Shown here in pieces: positions 11,568 to 22,859 of a stretch of 64,000 nt of DNA. The number at the start of each line of letters is the position of its first letter. Positions within the stretch are counted from its first letter, which is position 1. The notes under the pieces are model-generated. The model was given only the letters and a program-made list of their open reading frames with translations, had not been told where the DNA came from and made no database searches. Source of the DNA: Ypsolopha sequella. Its lineage: Eukaryota; Arthropoda; Insecta; Lepidoptera; Ypsolophidae. Where the stretch lies: positions 4,729,501 to 4,793,500 of the forward strand of contig OW203985.1 of the NCBI GenBank assembly GCA_934047225.1, read 5' to 3'. A program made the translations under genes and the position numbers.

Positions 11568-11908
11568 AGAAAGTCGATTATTTTGCCCTAGGGCTTTATT
11601 ATTTTTTTTTATTTGTTTGCAATGGTTGGCTAACCTGCAGCCTTTCCTGTGTACCATAGATGTTCTACTTTTTTTTCCCACTGTTTAACGACTCTGGATA
11701 CAATCCTTTTGAGCCAGTCATAATTTAAAGTTCACAAGATTATATTTGTTTTCATTTCCTAACACTATACATTGAAAAACGTAGTATGATACACGGGCGT
11801 AAAAGCAATAAATTACTCGGTTACGTTTAAAACACTCGCTACGCTCGTGTTTTAAATTGTCCTCGTAATTTGTTCCTTTGCGCCCTTGTAGCATAAACTA
11901 CTATTATA
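11568..11908 (+). repeat. Dispersed repeat, copy 1 of 2
   Basis: About 335 bp that aligns at high identity with 17,063-17,394. It runs from AAAGTCGATTATTTTGCCCT to GTAGCATAAACTACTATT. This copy keeps AAACACTCGCTACGCTCGTG, which forms a small stem and is shortened in copy 2. It interrupts the repeat at 11,426. No coding capacity; class unknown. Confidence 0.8.
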
Positions 11909-12822
11909 GATAGATTTTATTTTTGTAAAACCATGATATTACATTCATGACTATGTCCATTTTGAGCAACAGTTACAAATCTCAGAAAAAAAACTGAATA
12001 CCTAAACAATAAAATTTAACTTAATTTTCGAACAGCCTTCGTAATTGAAACAAAATATTCCGAATCAAATTCAGTTTTCTTAGCAAAAAAAAACTCATTA
12101 AAATCTGACATATTATCCTCAACAATAAAAACAATTGAGAGACAAAATTGTTTTCATTTCGATTTAGGTCTGAATTTCATTCGTTGTTAAATTTTACGTT
12201 GTGACCGTCTTTTACTAAGGGCGAAACATCCAAACATAGAAGGGTCTATAAAATAAAAGGGTTTTTAAGAAAGTTAGTCGTGCTCACTTTACCACGTTAT
12301 TTACTTGAAATAATTTGGGACTGATATTTTTACAATACCCACAATTTCATAACGCTGTAGAAAATCTCTGTTTTAAGGGTTCATATTCGTAGAAGAGAGA
12401 ACAAGTTTTGCTGTTTATAAAGATCACAAAGCTCTTTATGAGTGACAACAAATCCTTTTTTGGGTTCCGCAAGGGTGTGAACTTTTCACATAAAATAACT
12501 TTCAAGTAACATGTATGTAGTGGATCGTTTCATACTTTTAGGCCTTCCAGGTAAAGGAAGTTGGTGGCAAAGTATGCAAATCTGTAACCCAAAAATTGGA
12601 CGCCTTTTCCCTACCGTGGTCAACTTAATATGCGTGAAAAGGGACAAAATTGAGATCGTGATCGGAAAAAGATTTATTCCAACATTTTTGGGGATAAATT
12701 TTGGTTGAACATGCCAATCATAATTTTAGACCAATATCGTAAAATGTTATGTTATATTATGTTATTTTAGGACGAAGAAAAAGAAAAAAAAACGGCTAAA
12801 AGTTTGTAAACTTACAAGTATC
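11909..12822. other. Spacer
   Basis: No gene recognised; the 65-residue open frame at 12,511-12,708 has no family that I know. Confidence 0.5.
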
Positions 12823-13515
12823 ATGTCGTCGAAACGCCGGCTGCCTAGCTGACCAGCGGGTCTACCGCGTAATTCTGATTTTTATCAACATCAACTTGAG
12901 ATTGAAATTTGACGTGCGTGCGACGACGCCCGCCTAACATGGCATCTCTTTTGCACGCACGTCAAATTTCAATCTCAAGTTGATGTTGATGAAAATCAGA
13001 ATTACGCGGTAGACCCGTTGTCATGTGAGTATCAACAATGTTATCCGAAGGGCTCTTGCTACCGTCAACGTACTGGCAATATTAGAGCCACAAGGTATTG
13101 CGTGTGACGATGGAAAGAGGCCCGATGGAATGACACTTGTTCCATGTAATAACGGGCACCCGCTGGTGTAGGCGTACATGCGTAGATACCTTCGCACCGT
13201 CCCGACTCCCAGCGACTGAAACAGAGGCAGGTGCGGTGGCAGCAATGGCAGTATCAGCTAAGGGGTGCAATGCGGCCCTGGGAGCTAGGTACATAATATT
13301 TGCGCCGTTTGGGGTCGAAACCCTAAGGCCGTGAAGGCACGTCGACACTATCATGAAATATTGTCACGCTTGGTCGACGCCTCGGGTGACCCAAGAGCTG
13401 GCGCGTACCTTGGGCAACGTATAAGCCCAGCAATCCAACGAGGTAATGCTGCCAGTTTCTTGAGTGCCCTCCCATTTGGAAGCAATTTGGAAAAAGCTTT
13501 TTACATAATCAAATT
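12823..13515 (+). pseudogene. LINE remnant (same family as 5.0-5.8 kb), split by a MITE
   Basis: Translation just before the MITE at 12,855 (TGTCGTCGAAACGCCGGCTG and onward) aligns with the Cys-Lys-Arg-Ser-Ala-Gly stretch of the 5022-5787 remnant. Immediately after it, from 13,021, the frame resumes with the next residues (His-x-Ser-x-Asn-x-Val-Ile-Arg-Arg) and reaches DGKRPDGMTLVP. An in-frame TAG follows (near 13,168), then frame changes into YIIFAPFGVETL (about 13,290) and the terminal SRLVDASGDPRAGAYLGQR and IQRGN.A blocks (13,363-13,515). So it is the same C-terminal region with an insertion, a stop and at least two frameshifts. It is dead. Confidence 0.8.
12855..13020. mobile_element. 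Fold-back MITE, about 67-bp arms
   Basis: The arms CAGCGGGTCTACCGCGTAAT... (12,855-12,922) and ...ATTACGCGGTAGACCCGTTG (12,953-13,020) are near-perfect complements around a 30-bp spacer. It sits inside the LINE remnant, whose reading resumes on the far side, which proves it is an insertion. The superfamily is not resolved. Confidence 0.9.
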
Positions 13516-13590
13516 TTATGTATAAAACTATGACAGAAATAAATTTCTATGTTTGAACACTTGGCGATTTATCCATTGCAAGGAGATATA
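13516..13590. other. LINE 3' flank
   Basis: Short AT-rich tail region after the LINE remnant; nothing else seen. Confidence 0.4.
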
Positions 13591-13785
13591 AATTAACATT
13601 TTATCATTTCAGTATAGAAACGCAGAAAGAAAAGTAAATCTGGATGTGAGGAGCTCTGAACCGGAATTTGAAACCGGGACCTCTCGCTTACCGGGCGATT
13701 GCTCGAATCCCGGTTCATAGGTCCTCACATCCAGATTTACTTTTCTTTCTGCGTTTCAATACTGCAATGATATAATGTTAATTTT
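13591..13785. repeat. Inverted repeat with tRNA-like B boxes at its centre
   Basis: The arms 13,591-13,670 and 13,702-13,785 pair closely (GAAACGCAGAAAGAAAAGTA against its complement at about 13,738). The centre carries GGTTTCAAATTCC (minus) and CTCGAATCCCGGTTC (plus), each resembling a Pol III B box. It may be two head-to-head SINE-like heads or a fold-back element that captured one. Confidence 0.7.
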
Positions 13786-14255
13786 TATGTATAAGCTTTT
13801 TATTTGTGAGAAGATGGTAGAATTATCTTGCAAAATAAATTGCAATCTTTTTGTTTCGAAATTAGGTACGAGTACATGCCATACTCATGAAAATGTCCAA
13901 CCAATTATTAAACGTGTTTTTGACGTCATACGTTAGGGCCATATAAGTTGACGATAAAGCGCATTCACCCTTACTATGATACGCTGGAGACTAGAATTCC
14001 GTGGCTTTAATACGTATAAATTTACGATAAATCCCATCCTTGGTGAAGTTGAGCGGCGTCTGACAGTAAAAGACTCCTACCACGATACGTAAATGTCGAA
14101 TCGCTAACTACATAAAGTTACTTGTTCTATCGCTATTTCCTGAAGCTTTTGTACCATTATTAAATACGGGTAGCTATTCGAACTCAGGTGTTCGCAAACT
14201 TCGGCGTCTATTTTGCGTTGTGATAAATTGATATAGGTTGGACGACGCATTATTT
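13786..14255. other. Spacer
   Basis: No gene seen. Confidence 0.5.
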
Positions 14256-14411
14256 TTAACCGACTTCAAAAAGGAGGCGGTTCTCAATTCGACTGTATGT
14301 TTTTTTTTTTTTTTGGCGTTGTTACTCCATAACTCCGTCATTTCTGAACCGATTTGAACAATTCTTTTTTGTTTGAAAGAGTGTACTTCCAGGTAGGTCC
14401 CATTTTGGGTT

Positions 14412-14905
14412 TGGTCATGATCTGATGAAGGTCTTCAGAGATAGGCAGTGGAACTCCTCAGAAAATGACAGCATACCTCTCGAAATTGAGGTAATCGCTT
14501 TGTACCTGGGTGCTGATTACAAAGTATTACTTGAAAATCATAATTCTTCCACCTGACCTTCGATCCTGGCTTCATCACCATATTCACCATAGAACTCCTC
14601 AACGGATCAGAGCACATAACTCGAGATTGCGGCAATCACTGCGTTAGGGTGCTAATTCAAGGGTATTACTTGGAGATTACCAGAATACCCACCTGACCTT
14701 CGATCCTGGCTTCATCACCATAGAACTCCTCAACGGATGACAGCACATAACTTTGGATTGCGGCAATCAGTTTGTGTTATGGTGCTCATTGCAGGGCATT
14801 GCTTGAAAATTGCCAGTGTACCCACCTGACCTTCGATCTTGGCTTCATCACCGTAGAAATCTTTAACGAATGACAGCACATAACTCGAGATTGATAGCAG
14901 GAAGC
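14412..14905. repeat. About four tandem units of 133-140 bp
   Basis: CACCTGACCTTCGATCCTGG recurs at 14,550 and 14,690, and with one change at 14,823. ACAGCACATAACT and GAACTCCTCAACGGAT recur with the same phase. The first unit (14,412-14,549) is more diverged. The minus-strand open frames at 14,435-14,912 are translations of this block. Confidence 0.85.
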
Positions 14906-15020
14906 TACTCAAACATAGCTACTTATACTCACTTGAACTTCGTTTCATATTAAAACCACGTTTGCAAGAACTACCCATATTTCACAATTTAACCCAGCAA
15001 CACTAAAAAATGTGAAATAA

Positions 15021-15373
15021 AATAAACTTTTAACAAAAAAATAGCAACCGACTTCAATATTAACAGCAGTCATTCACTAAAAAGTTAATAATAATTCTAT
15101 AAAGACCGATGATACCGAAGCAACACTTTTGCCGACTTCTTTCTTCCTGAAACATTATGTTATCTAGAAGTCGGCGTATTTCCTACGATATAGCAACATA
15201 AAAACCAATATAAGAACGCCGACTTCTAGATAACATAACGTTTCAGGAAGAAAGAAGTCGGCAAAAGTGTTGCTTCGGTACCATCGGTCTTTATAGAATT
15301 ATTATTAACTTTTTAGTGAATGACTGCTGTTAATATTGAAGTCGGTTGCTATTTTTTTGTTAAAAGTTTATTT
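15021..15373. repeat. Long hairpin, 157-bp arms, 38-bp loop
   Basis: The arms 15,021-15,177 and 15,216-15,373 are almost perfect complements (I see only about two differences, e.g. GATGATACC against GATGGTACC). The loop is 15,178-15,215. Each arm itself carries copies of CCGACTTC near both of its ends, so the hairpin is built from smaller inverted units. A transcript would fold into a long, nearly perfect double strand. Confidence 0.93.
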
Positions 15374-15380
15374 TTTATTG

Positions 15381-17062
15381 CATTACTCCCATTTCAGATA
15401 ACGCTTGCACTTGCTGATGTACTCGTAAATTTTCATGTTTTTTGTTTCTTTGTTAGTTAATGGTTAAGTTTGTATTGTTTAATCGTGGACAGCATCACAA
15501 CGAGTGTCAAAAATGACCAGCAAAGTTGCGCGCGTAATGTTGATCCACTAGCAAAAGCAATATCTATTATGATTTCCGAGAAATTTTACTGGCACACGAT
15601 TTGGTGACGACACAAGCCATATCACATACCCAATATTTATTGTATTCTATTTTTTTTGTGTGACTTTTGTTATTTTTGTGGCTATTGATTTACGTTACGT
15701 ACCATTATTTATTTATTTATTTATATAATTAATACGGGTGAACCTAATTACAATAATGATGAGATTTATTATTAAAACAAAACATTTTAAACATATAACA
15801 TAAAAATTAAAATAATTTAAACTAACGTAATATAAACATAAAATATAAAATAACTTTAAGCCAAAAAATAACTAATTAACTTACAAACTTCTTGACTTTA
15901 ATTATCGAAGAACACGTCAGCAGACGGTTCGGACTCTAAGAATGCATTGAGAGATGTCGTCATTTTACACATTGGTGAATAAGCGTGAGCGTGCGTGCGT
16001 CTGGTGGGCACGGCAAACAATTTGCGCTCCTGACACGATCGCCATTGCACGTAATTATGCATAATGCATGCAGATACGTAAAAAAATACATTTTAGTTAA
16101 AAATTCACAGATGGCGTCGCTTAATATATATTATCGGAGCTATGAATAGGAAGAGAGGGCGCAGGTAACAGTTAAATTTACGTGCTCTCTAAACCGGTCC
16201 GAACTGTAATAAAAACATAAAGATTTAAAAGTGACCAAAGGTTTGCAAAAAAATGTCTAAGCGTAAAAGGAATTTTCTGAAATTTGATTAAAAAAAACTA
16301 AATTATTATAAATGGCATCTACAATCTTTTCAAGATTTTGCAAATAACTCAATACAATCGTCAAACTATTCATCACAATAATGGGTAATCGTAAAAGGCC
16401 GTATTTGAGGAAAACCATTGGAGGAAAGCCTGGTTATCATCGTGAAGAGCATCACCAAGAGTTGAACCACGTCAGCAAGCGTGGTCTAGTGTTTCTTTGA
16501 AGTCCCTGCCTTTGCTGTGGATCTTTAACATCACCGAGTTCTTTCTGCTCTTCAAACAAAAAAGTTGAAGTCTTCATAAATTTGTATGTTTCTAATTGAA
16601 AATTGGAGCGCCTGTACTGTTCTCACCTTCATTGTGGATTCCCATCGTCACATATTACTGTACTTCAGCCACCAATGTGGATGTCTTCGAGAAATCTACA
16701 ATCACCATTAAAACAGGCACGAATAACCTAATTTTTTAACAAATTCGTCTTGCTAATACAGTAATAGATTATAATCAGAAATAGCAAGAATAGTGTTTTA
16801 ATATTCATAAGAAAACTTCAGCTCATTCCATCATTTCTCCATTCTTATTCCATTACCATAGCTTATTCACTCCCGTTCCAGTTCCGTAAAACTTATTATT
16901 TAGAATTTTATGTAATTTATGTTATCAATTAATTTATTTTAACCATATGATGACAGAAGTAATGAGCGAGTAAGCGGCGGCGGCTTCTTCAATAGCACCC
17001 ATTAATACTTTTTCAATGCATGTGCTCGTAAAAGCCCACTTTTTATGCATCAAAACCGAACA
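15381..17062. other. Spacer
   Basis: Holds a (TTTA)n run at 15,706-15,722 and nothing else that I recognise. A 39-codon frame at 16,380-16,499 is too short to call. Confidence 0.5.
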
Positions 17063-17394
17063 AAAAGTCGATTATTTTGCCCTAGGGCTTAATTATTATT
17101 ATTTTTTTTAATTTATATACAATGGTTGGCTAACCTGCAGCCTTTCATGTGTACCATAGATGTTATACTTTTTTTCCACTATTTAACGGCTCTGGATACA
17201 GTCCTTTCGAGCCAATTATAATTTAAAGTTCACAAGATTATATTTATTTTCATTTCCTCACACTATGCATTGAAAAATGTAGTATGATACACGGGCGTAA
17301 AAGCAATAAATTACTCGGTTACGTTTAAAACACTCGCTTTTTAAATCGTCCTCGTAATTTATTCCTTCTCGCCCTAGTAGCATAAACTACTATT
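17063..17394 (+). repeat. Dispersed repeat, copy 2 of 2
   Basis: Matches 11,568-11,908 end to end with a 14-bp gap in the CACTCGCTACGCTCGTG stem. Both copies start and stop at the same bases, so this is a defined unit. Confidence 0.8.
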
Positions 17395-20020
17395 TTATTA
17401 GGTTGGGCACTTTTTTAGTTTAGATTTTTTTTTTTTCAAATTCATTGTGACTGATGCCGGACCCAGGATATGGCCCGAAATATATCTCACATTAACTTGT
17501 ATTTTATTTTATTAAGTGTATATATATTATATATATAAACTACATTTAAAAACAAACAAGTCAATTAATAACATTTGTTATCAATGTTATAACTTGAATT
17601 CTTTACGCCCAAGCCTTGTCTTGTTTAAGTGTTCATATTTTAAAAGCTTAATTTTTTTAAAGTTTTAATTGCACATTTCTTTTTGTCAGGCTTTAGTACA
17701 CATTATTTCCGCTTAATTAATAATGAAAGAAATCAAAATTTAATTATACATCTAACAAAGCATTGGTTACGTCAATGTGACAAAGAAAAGAAGCAAACAA
17801 ATACTGAATTTGAAATTCTTGCATATTTGAAGAGTACGTTCATATTTTTGCTGCGCGTGCGTAAAGTGGCATTTTCCGCACTTGTACTATAAAAAATTAT
17901 ACGAAACTCGTGCGAGAAACTTTTTCTCGACTCGTGTGATTGCAGCACTCGCCTTCGGCTCGTGCCGCAAACTCACACTCGTCAGAAAACGTTTCATCGC
18001 TCTCGTATCGTAATATACTATTTTGTTTTATAAATAATAATGACAAAAATCAGCTTCTTAAAATTTCAAATTCAATTATAGCCTCAGAACGTTATTGTTC
18101 TGAGATCTAAGCATTGACGTAGTTGGTAACATCAATGTGACAAAGAAAATACTGAATTTCAAATTAAGGGTGAGTAGGTGACAGCAGGTACTATGGTTTT
18201 TTTTGTTAACCGGGTGACAGCATTATTTACGTAGATTTTAATCGTAAATGAGGCCAACTGCCACTAATTAAGTACAAGTAAAATGCGTTTGATTCAATGT
18301 TATTTCCGTTTGAATGACAAAGACGAGAACTTTTGCAACATCAACAAAACCTTTACTAGGCGTTCTCGGCTTACGCAGAAATAAACATGTTTTTAAACGA
18401 AATAAAACATAAAAGAGATCGTAACCAGAAGAGGCAATCTTAAGTGTAATAAAATTTTCACACAGCTATTTGTTTTCAAGGAGGGCAAGGATAATACCTT
18501 CGTTTTTGTTTATCTATAGGGAGCGGGCAAAAGGTTTGTTCTACTTGTTACAGTTCCTATAGCACTTGGTAATTAAAGTTGATATACTTAAATTACCAGT
18601 TGCTATGGGAACTGTTGTTGATAACGTTGATATACTTGATAAAATTTAAATAAAGATCCTGCAAAAAAAAATTCAACGTTTATTACGGGTTACAATCTGT
18701 GAATGCTTTTCTGTGCAGATATACTAAATATTTTTAAAAAATAATAATAAATTTTATCTACTCGCATATCGTACAATCCGAATTATAAACTTCAAAGCGA
18801 GTTAATATTAACATTGGCACTTTATGAACAACGAGTTTTAAAAATAACATCATATTACAACACTTTTTCTTTAACAAAATCATGTAATAATAGTACATTA
18901 CTGCTGAGACCAAGTAAGTAAGCTCTCCCTGGACGAGTAAATTAAATGTCCGAGCACGCAGGGTGAGGACTTTTATATACGAATCCAAGAGGGCTAATTA
19001 CGTTCGAAGCATGTAGATATAGTGCTTTTCTCAAAAATAAAACAAGACAATTTATAAAAGGTATAGAGGATAAGGAGATAAATAAAATTAAATGAACTTA
19101 TTATATTGAAAGTCACGTTGCTCATATTGGGGCAACATTTCGTGGAGGGGTATGAGAAAGCCCTATTTAAACTTAACTCAAAATGTGAAATACAAAAAAA
19201 GATTATTTTTGAGTCGAATATTTCTAGGCGCAAAATTCGTTTAATCAAGAAATTCGATTCACGGTGCAAACTACAAATAACTTTTTTTTACAATCCATCA
19301 TATTTCGTTTTCTCAAACTTGAAAGTTAGTGTTGTAAAACCGGTAACTATCAAGACTGCGTTCAGTTTGATCGTCGGACGACACCCGCCTTACGTTGAGA
19401 GCAGGATAGCATATAATTCAATGTATGTGGTTAATGCTTTGAAATATATGAAATCAACAAAATTGCTCTATTTTCGTTATTATTTTTGCAATAATAAATT
19501 AAAGCAAACATCTCTACATTTTGAACACGAATTTTTCATTTTTCATTTTTTTTTTATTTTAAACTGGCCGCTTATAACCTTATTTCATCTCCTAAAAATA
19601 TAGACACGGATAGTTAAAAAAAATAAAGGTATGTTATGGATTTTTACACGTATTTACTGGAAACTTATTGATACACTTACTGGAGACCTAAAATAGCTCT
19701 CCAGGATGAAGTACTTACTGGTTTGTCTTTCGATATGAAATGATAACATTACAATATGTTTTTGAGAAAAACATTTTTTTCTCTAATACGACACAGGGCA
19801 AATCCAAGAAGTTACTATCACCGAGGAGAAATCATCATTTTTTTTTTTCTAATTGAACGCATATGTGGGGTGCGCCATTTTTATAGCATTACACTAACAT
19901 TTTGATTCCAATTTTTACTTGTATATAGCAGCAACCATAGGACATGCGTGGTGATGTACTGGGTTTTGGAACTGGGTTTTGTAATACCGAAACTCGTTTT
20001 TTTTTAATTCTTGCTTGAAA
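17395..20020. other. AT-rich spacer with repeat scraps
   Basis: At 17,452-17,490 a GATGCCGGACCC...GGCCCGAAATAT block matches the arms of the fold-back element at 55,691-56,043. Open frames at 18,758-19,269 (minus) and 19,106-19,603 (plus, 165 codons) overlap and look like AT-driven chance frames; see the rejected list. Confidence 0.45.
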
Positions 20021-20122
20021 ATGTCTGATATCATTGAATGTGAAAAAAATTTGACTCCGCCCGATATTTTAGATGCAGCGACGGAAATATCTCATAATCT
20101 TTTACGAGCAAAGTTGAGAAAG
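20021..20122 (+). CDS. Possible lone coding exon
   Basis: ATG at 20,021 opens 34 codons (MSDIIECEKNLTPPDILDAA, then TEISHNLLRAKLRK). These run exactly, in phase 0, to AAG|GTAAAC, a fair 5' splice site, with an in-frame stop three codons beyond. The composition is acidic, then helical, then basic, unlike the low-complexity frames around it. The stretch from DAA to the basic K.RK end reminds me of the start of the SAM-like N-terminal domain of Crypton/tyrosine-recombinase-derived proteins of insects, but that is a memory-based resemblance only. No second exon was found downstream before the MITE cluster at 20,679. It could be a fragment of a transposon gene, a real first exon, or chance. Confidence 0.3.
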
Positions 20123-20678
20123 GTAAACTATTAAAACTTTGATCTTTTATTTAGTAAGTTCAGTCCCAATGTATGAGAGTAGATAAAGTATCGTATGAAA
20201 CTGTACATAATGTATGAAACACTCGTGTTCAATATGTAACAGCTTTATAAACTACTATTTTAATATGCTGAATGAACATTTTAAAGAAAAGTATATACCT
20301 CTAAATAAAACCAAAAATATTACCTTTAAGTTCAAATCAACAAAGGTAATTTTATTAATATCATAACTTCGACGGTCACCGGAGTCTTAGTAATAGGGTC
20401 CCGTTGGTTACTCTTTGGGTACGAAACCCTAAAAATACAATTTAACTTTAAAATTTTCGAATACTTTTATGGTAGCATTCTAAAAATTGTAGTACCGTTT
20501 ATCGCTTTGTAGCACCTTATATTTAAAAGCACATTTTAAATTGATTTTTTTGTTTTCGAGAATGATTATGTTTAATCTACGCCTCCACTTATTCCGGGTG
20601 ACGAGTTTTATATACAAATAATCGATTTTCTGAAACATTATTTTTTCATTGATTTTCGAACATGTAATGCGGTCTTAA
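20123..20678. other. AT-rich spacer
   Basis: At 20,385-20,435 a GGGTCCCGTTGGTTACTCTT...ACGAAACCCTAAAAA scrap belongs to the GGTTCCGTA repeat family (compare 44,690-44,720). Nothing else. Confidence 0.5.
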
Positions 20679-21726
20679 GGGGCTACACAATGCTTAAATT
20701 CAATTCTGCTCTAACGCTTTTGTTTTTTAACTGTTTATCCTGCTCTAATCAGATGCTGCGCACGCAAATTTTCAGTTATTTTAAAAACGCGGCTACATTA
20801 GAACATTAAGGGTCCGTTTCGCCAAACATGCTCTCGCGTTTGGACAATTTAGCATATTAAAACGAAATATTTTTAACAGATAAAATTTGTGTAGGTAGTA
20901 AAGGGGTTGAACTACATTACAATTTTTCAGATTTGACACAAGCATCACAATCATTGAGAAAAAAAATCGGAAAGATCAGTAAAATCACGGAAAACGTAAT
21001 TTGGCTTTGGAACTAGTATGATCAGTCTACTGATCTAATTACAAACTAAAATATTTTTTATAGAGCAAAGAAATGAAAAAAGACCTTTACAGATTTTTAT
21101 TATTTTTTATTTCCTTTCGTTATTTTAAAAGAAATACTCACACATTCTACATTTTTCCTGTACAGAAAAATTACACAAAAAGAATTTGGAAGTTTTTGTA
21201 TTTATTTTTAAATAACGAAAAGAAAAAAATATTTTTAACGCTAAATTACATTTTTCATGATTTTAGTAATCTTTCCGATTTGTTTTCCCGATACTTGTGA
21301 TACTTCTGTGAAATCTGAAAAATTATAATGTAGTTCAACTCCTAAACTACATACACAAATTTTATTTGTTAAAAATATTTTGTTTTAATATCCTAAATTG
21401 TCCAAACGCGAGAGCATGTTTGCCGAAACGGACCCTTAACTATAATTTCTTAGTGTTATAAAGATAGTTTTTTCTAGTAAGAATCTGCCTGTGTTGGTTT
21501 AGTTTCAAACGGTTTTGAAATATGGAAACTGAATGGCTTTTTTCGTGAAATCCATGCTTTTAAAAAATACTTAAATTAAAAGAAGATTGAAAATATGTTT
21601 ATTTATAAAGTGTAATTAATAATAGCCTTGAGTCAAAAAACACGCCATATTTTTTTCAAATTTGTACCGTCTACATTGACGGAACTGAATCCAATGCAAA
21701 ACTGATGTTTAGCATTGTGGAGCCCC
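20679..21726. mobile_element. Outer TTAA-flanked MITE (piggyBac-like), interrupted
   Basis: The left terminus GGGGCTACACAATGCTTAAA follows TTAA at 20,675-20,678. The right terminus ...AGCATTGTGGAGCCCC precedes TTAA at 21,727-21,730. The paired ends and TTAA duplications are the hallmark of piggyBac-superfamily transposition. Without the inner element (20,810-21,435 plus one TTAA) it is about 418 bp. It carries no transposase and so is non-autonomous. Confidence 0.85.
20810..21435. mobile_element. Inner TTAA-flanked MITE (piggyBac-like)
   Basis: TTAA at 20,806-20,809 and 21,436-21,439 flanks a 626-bp unit. Its ends, GGGTCCGTTTCGCCAAACAT and the complement of GGGTCCGTTTCGGCAAACAT, continue as diverged inverted arms of roughly 190 bp. 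The 75-codon frame at 21,073-21,300 inside it is AT-rich and matches no transposase that I know. It was inserted after the outer element. Confidence 0.92.
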
Positions 21727-21730
21727 TTAA

Positions 21731-22059
21731 AAATCTTTCTTTCCTTTCGTTCTACCTACAGACATCAGCTGAATAAACCGTATCTCGGAGTGATCTTCTG
21801 TAGATAGCTTTTTTACTCTTGTTTATTTTATCAGGAAATTGTACGGATGTTCTGAGTTGGTAATAGAGAATAAGAAACTGCTTTTGTATGGGCTTCTTTA
21901 TCGCTAATACATTTCCGTGCACTGAAGAAAGGATTTTGTGATAGGATGGTCTCCAATGAATGGATCCTTTCCGTATCTGGTCGTGAATGGATTATCAAGA
22001 TTAATTTGTTTCGTTTATTTAAAGTATTTCACTAATCTCTTATCTTTTATGTATATCAT
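21731..22059. other. Spacer
   Basis: Nothing recognised. Confidence 0.5.
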
Positions 22060-22434
22060 CACGGCATGAATCCCCGAGGGAGTGTCAGAGGTGTTCCGAG
22101 TGTGAACTGTGAAATGCATTTTACAGTCCGCACTCGGTGCACCCACGTTTCACCGACGATTATTACGTCCCAACGTGATGAGTGGTGAGTTCCACAGAAA
22201 TTATTTTTATTGTTCTGTGGTGAGCCCTATCGCCGTACTTCGGGCACAAATACACGCTTTTTAGGGCATACAGGTTTCCTTACGATGTTTTCCTTCACGT
22301 TTATGCAAGTGGTAAGTTAGAAAAAATACAATGGACATAAATTCCGAAAATCTCGTTGGTGCATTCCCGACCGGGGATCGAACCTAGATCTCAAGATTGA
22401 GAGGCAAGCGTTCTACTCTGGTTGCCACTCTATA
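22060..22434 (-). mobile_element. SINE, near full length
   Basis: From right to left: a tRNA-like head with B-box-like GGTTCGATCCCC (minus strand, near 22,378), then the shared body blocks, ending with CCTCGGGGATTCATGCCGTG. A run GTTCTGTGGTGAGCCCTATC suggests a local duplication of the GTGGTGAG block (22,187 and 22,217). The head is cut at 22,434 by the MITE that follows. Confidence 0.8.
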
Positions 22435-22436
22435 TA

Positions 22437-22846
22437 CAGGATGCTCTGAAATTCGACCTATTCCTTGAAAGCGGTTATACTAAAGATCATTTCCAACAAA
22501 CAATGCCTATTGAGGTCGAAAATGTTTTTTTTTTTTTCAAGTAAAACACGTCGTTATTTCGTCGTTATATCCAAAATTACAAAATAAAAATGGTCTTCTT
22601 TCCACTTAATAACTTCTACTTCTGAAATTATGGGAATGCTGGGCATGTGTATTTTAATAAATGATCACTCATTCAAAAATAAGTGCCGAAAGAGGAATCA
22701 TTATTTTTGAATAATTTGTTTTTCGTTATCATTCTGAAAATTTGAAAAATATCTTAAAAACCTTCGTAACTCGGAGACCATTTATTTTAGATCCCTAGTT
22801 GATAAGGTTTAATTGCTTCGAATTGGTCGAATTTCAAAGCATCCTG
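22437..22846. mobile_element. TA-flanked MITE (mariner-like ends)
   Basis: CAGGATGCTCTGAAATTCGA at the left and the complement of CAGGATGCTTTGAAATTCGA at the right, each flanked by TA. 410 bp, no transposase. It lies at the head of the SINE, so it probably inserted there. Confidence 0.85.
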
Positions 22847-22859
22847 TATATTTAAAGTA

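Larger units (their letters stand above)
14256..15380. mobile_element. Composite AACCGACTTC-ended repeat
   Basis: The left end AACCGACTTCAAAAAGG is a common lepidopteran repeat end, and the right end TTGAAGTCGGTTGC (about 15,339-15,352) is its inverse. It contains a poly-T run, a tandem block (14,412-14,905) and a terminal long hairpin (15,021-15,373). No protein is encoded. It may be one element or two adjacent ones with shared termini. Confidence 0.55.

Noticed and set aside
16380..16499. 39-codon basic open frame starting MGNRKRPYLRK
   Set aside because: Too short, no splice signals or homology that I recognise.
19106..19603. 165-codon plus-strand open frame
   Set aside because: The longest unexplained frame outside known elements, but it is rich in Phe/Lys/Ile/Asn from AT bias, has an overlapping frame on the other strand, and has no domain that I recognise.
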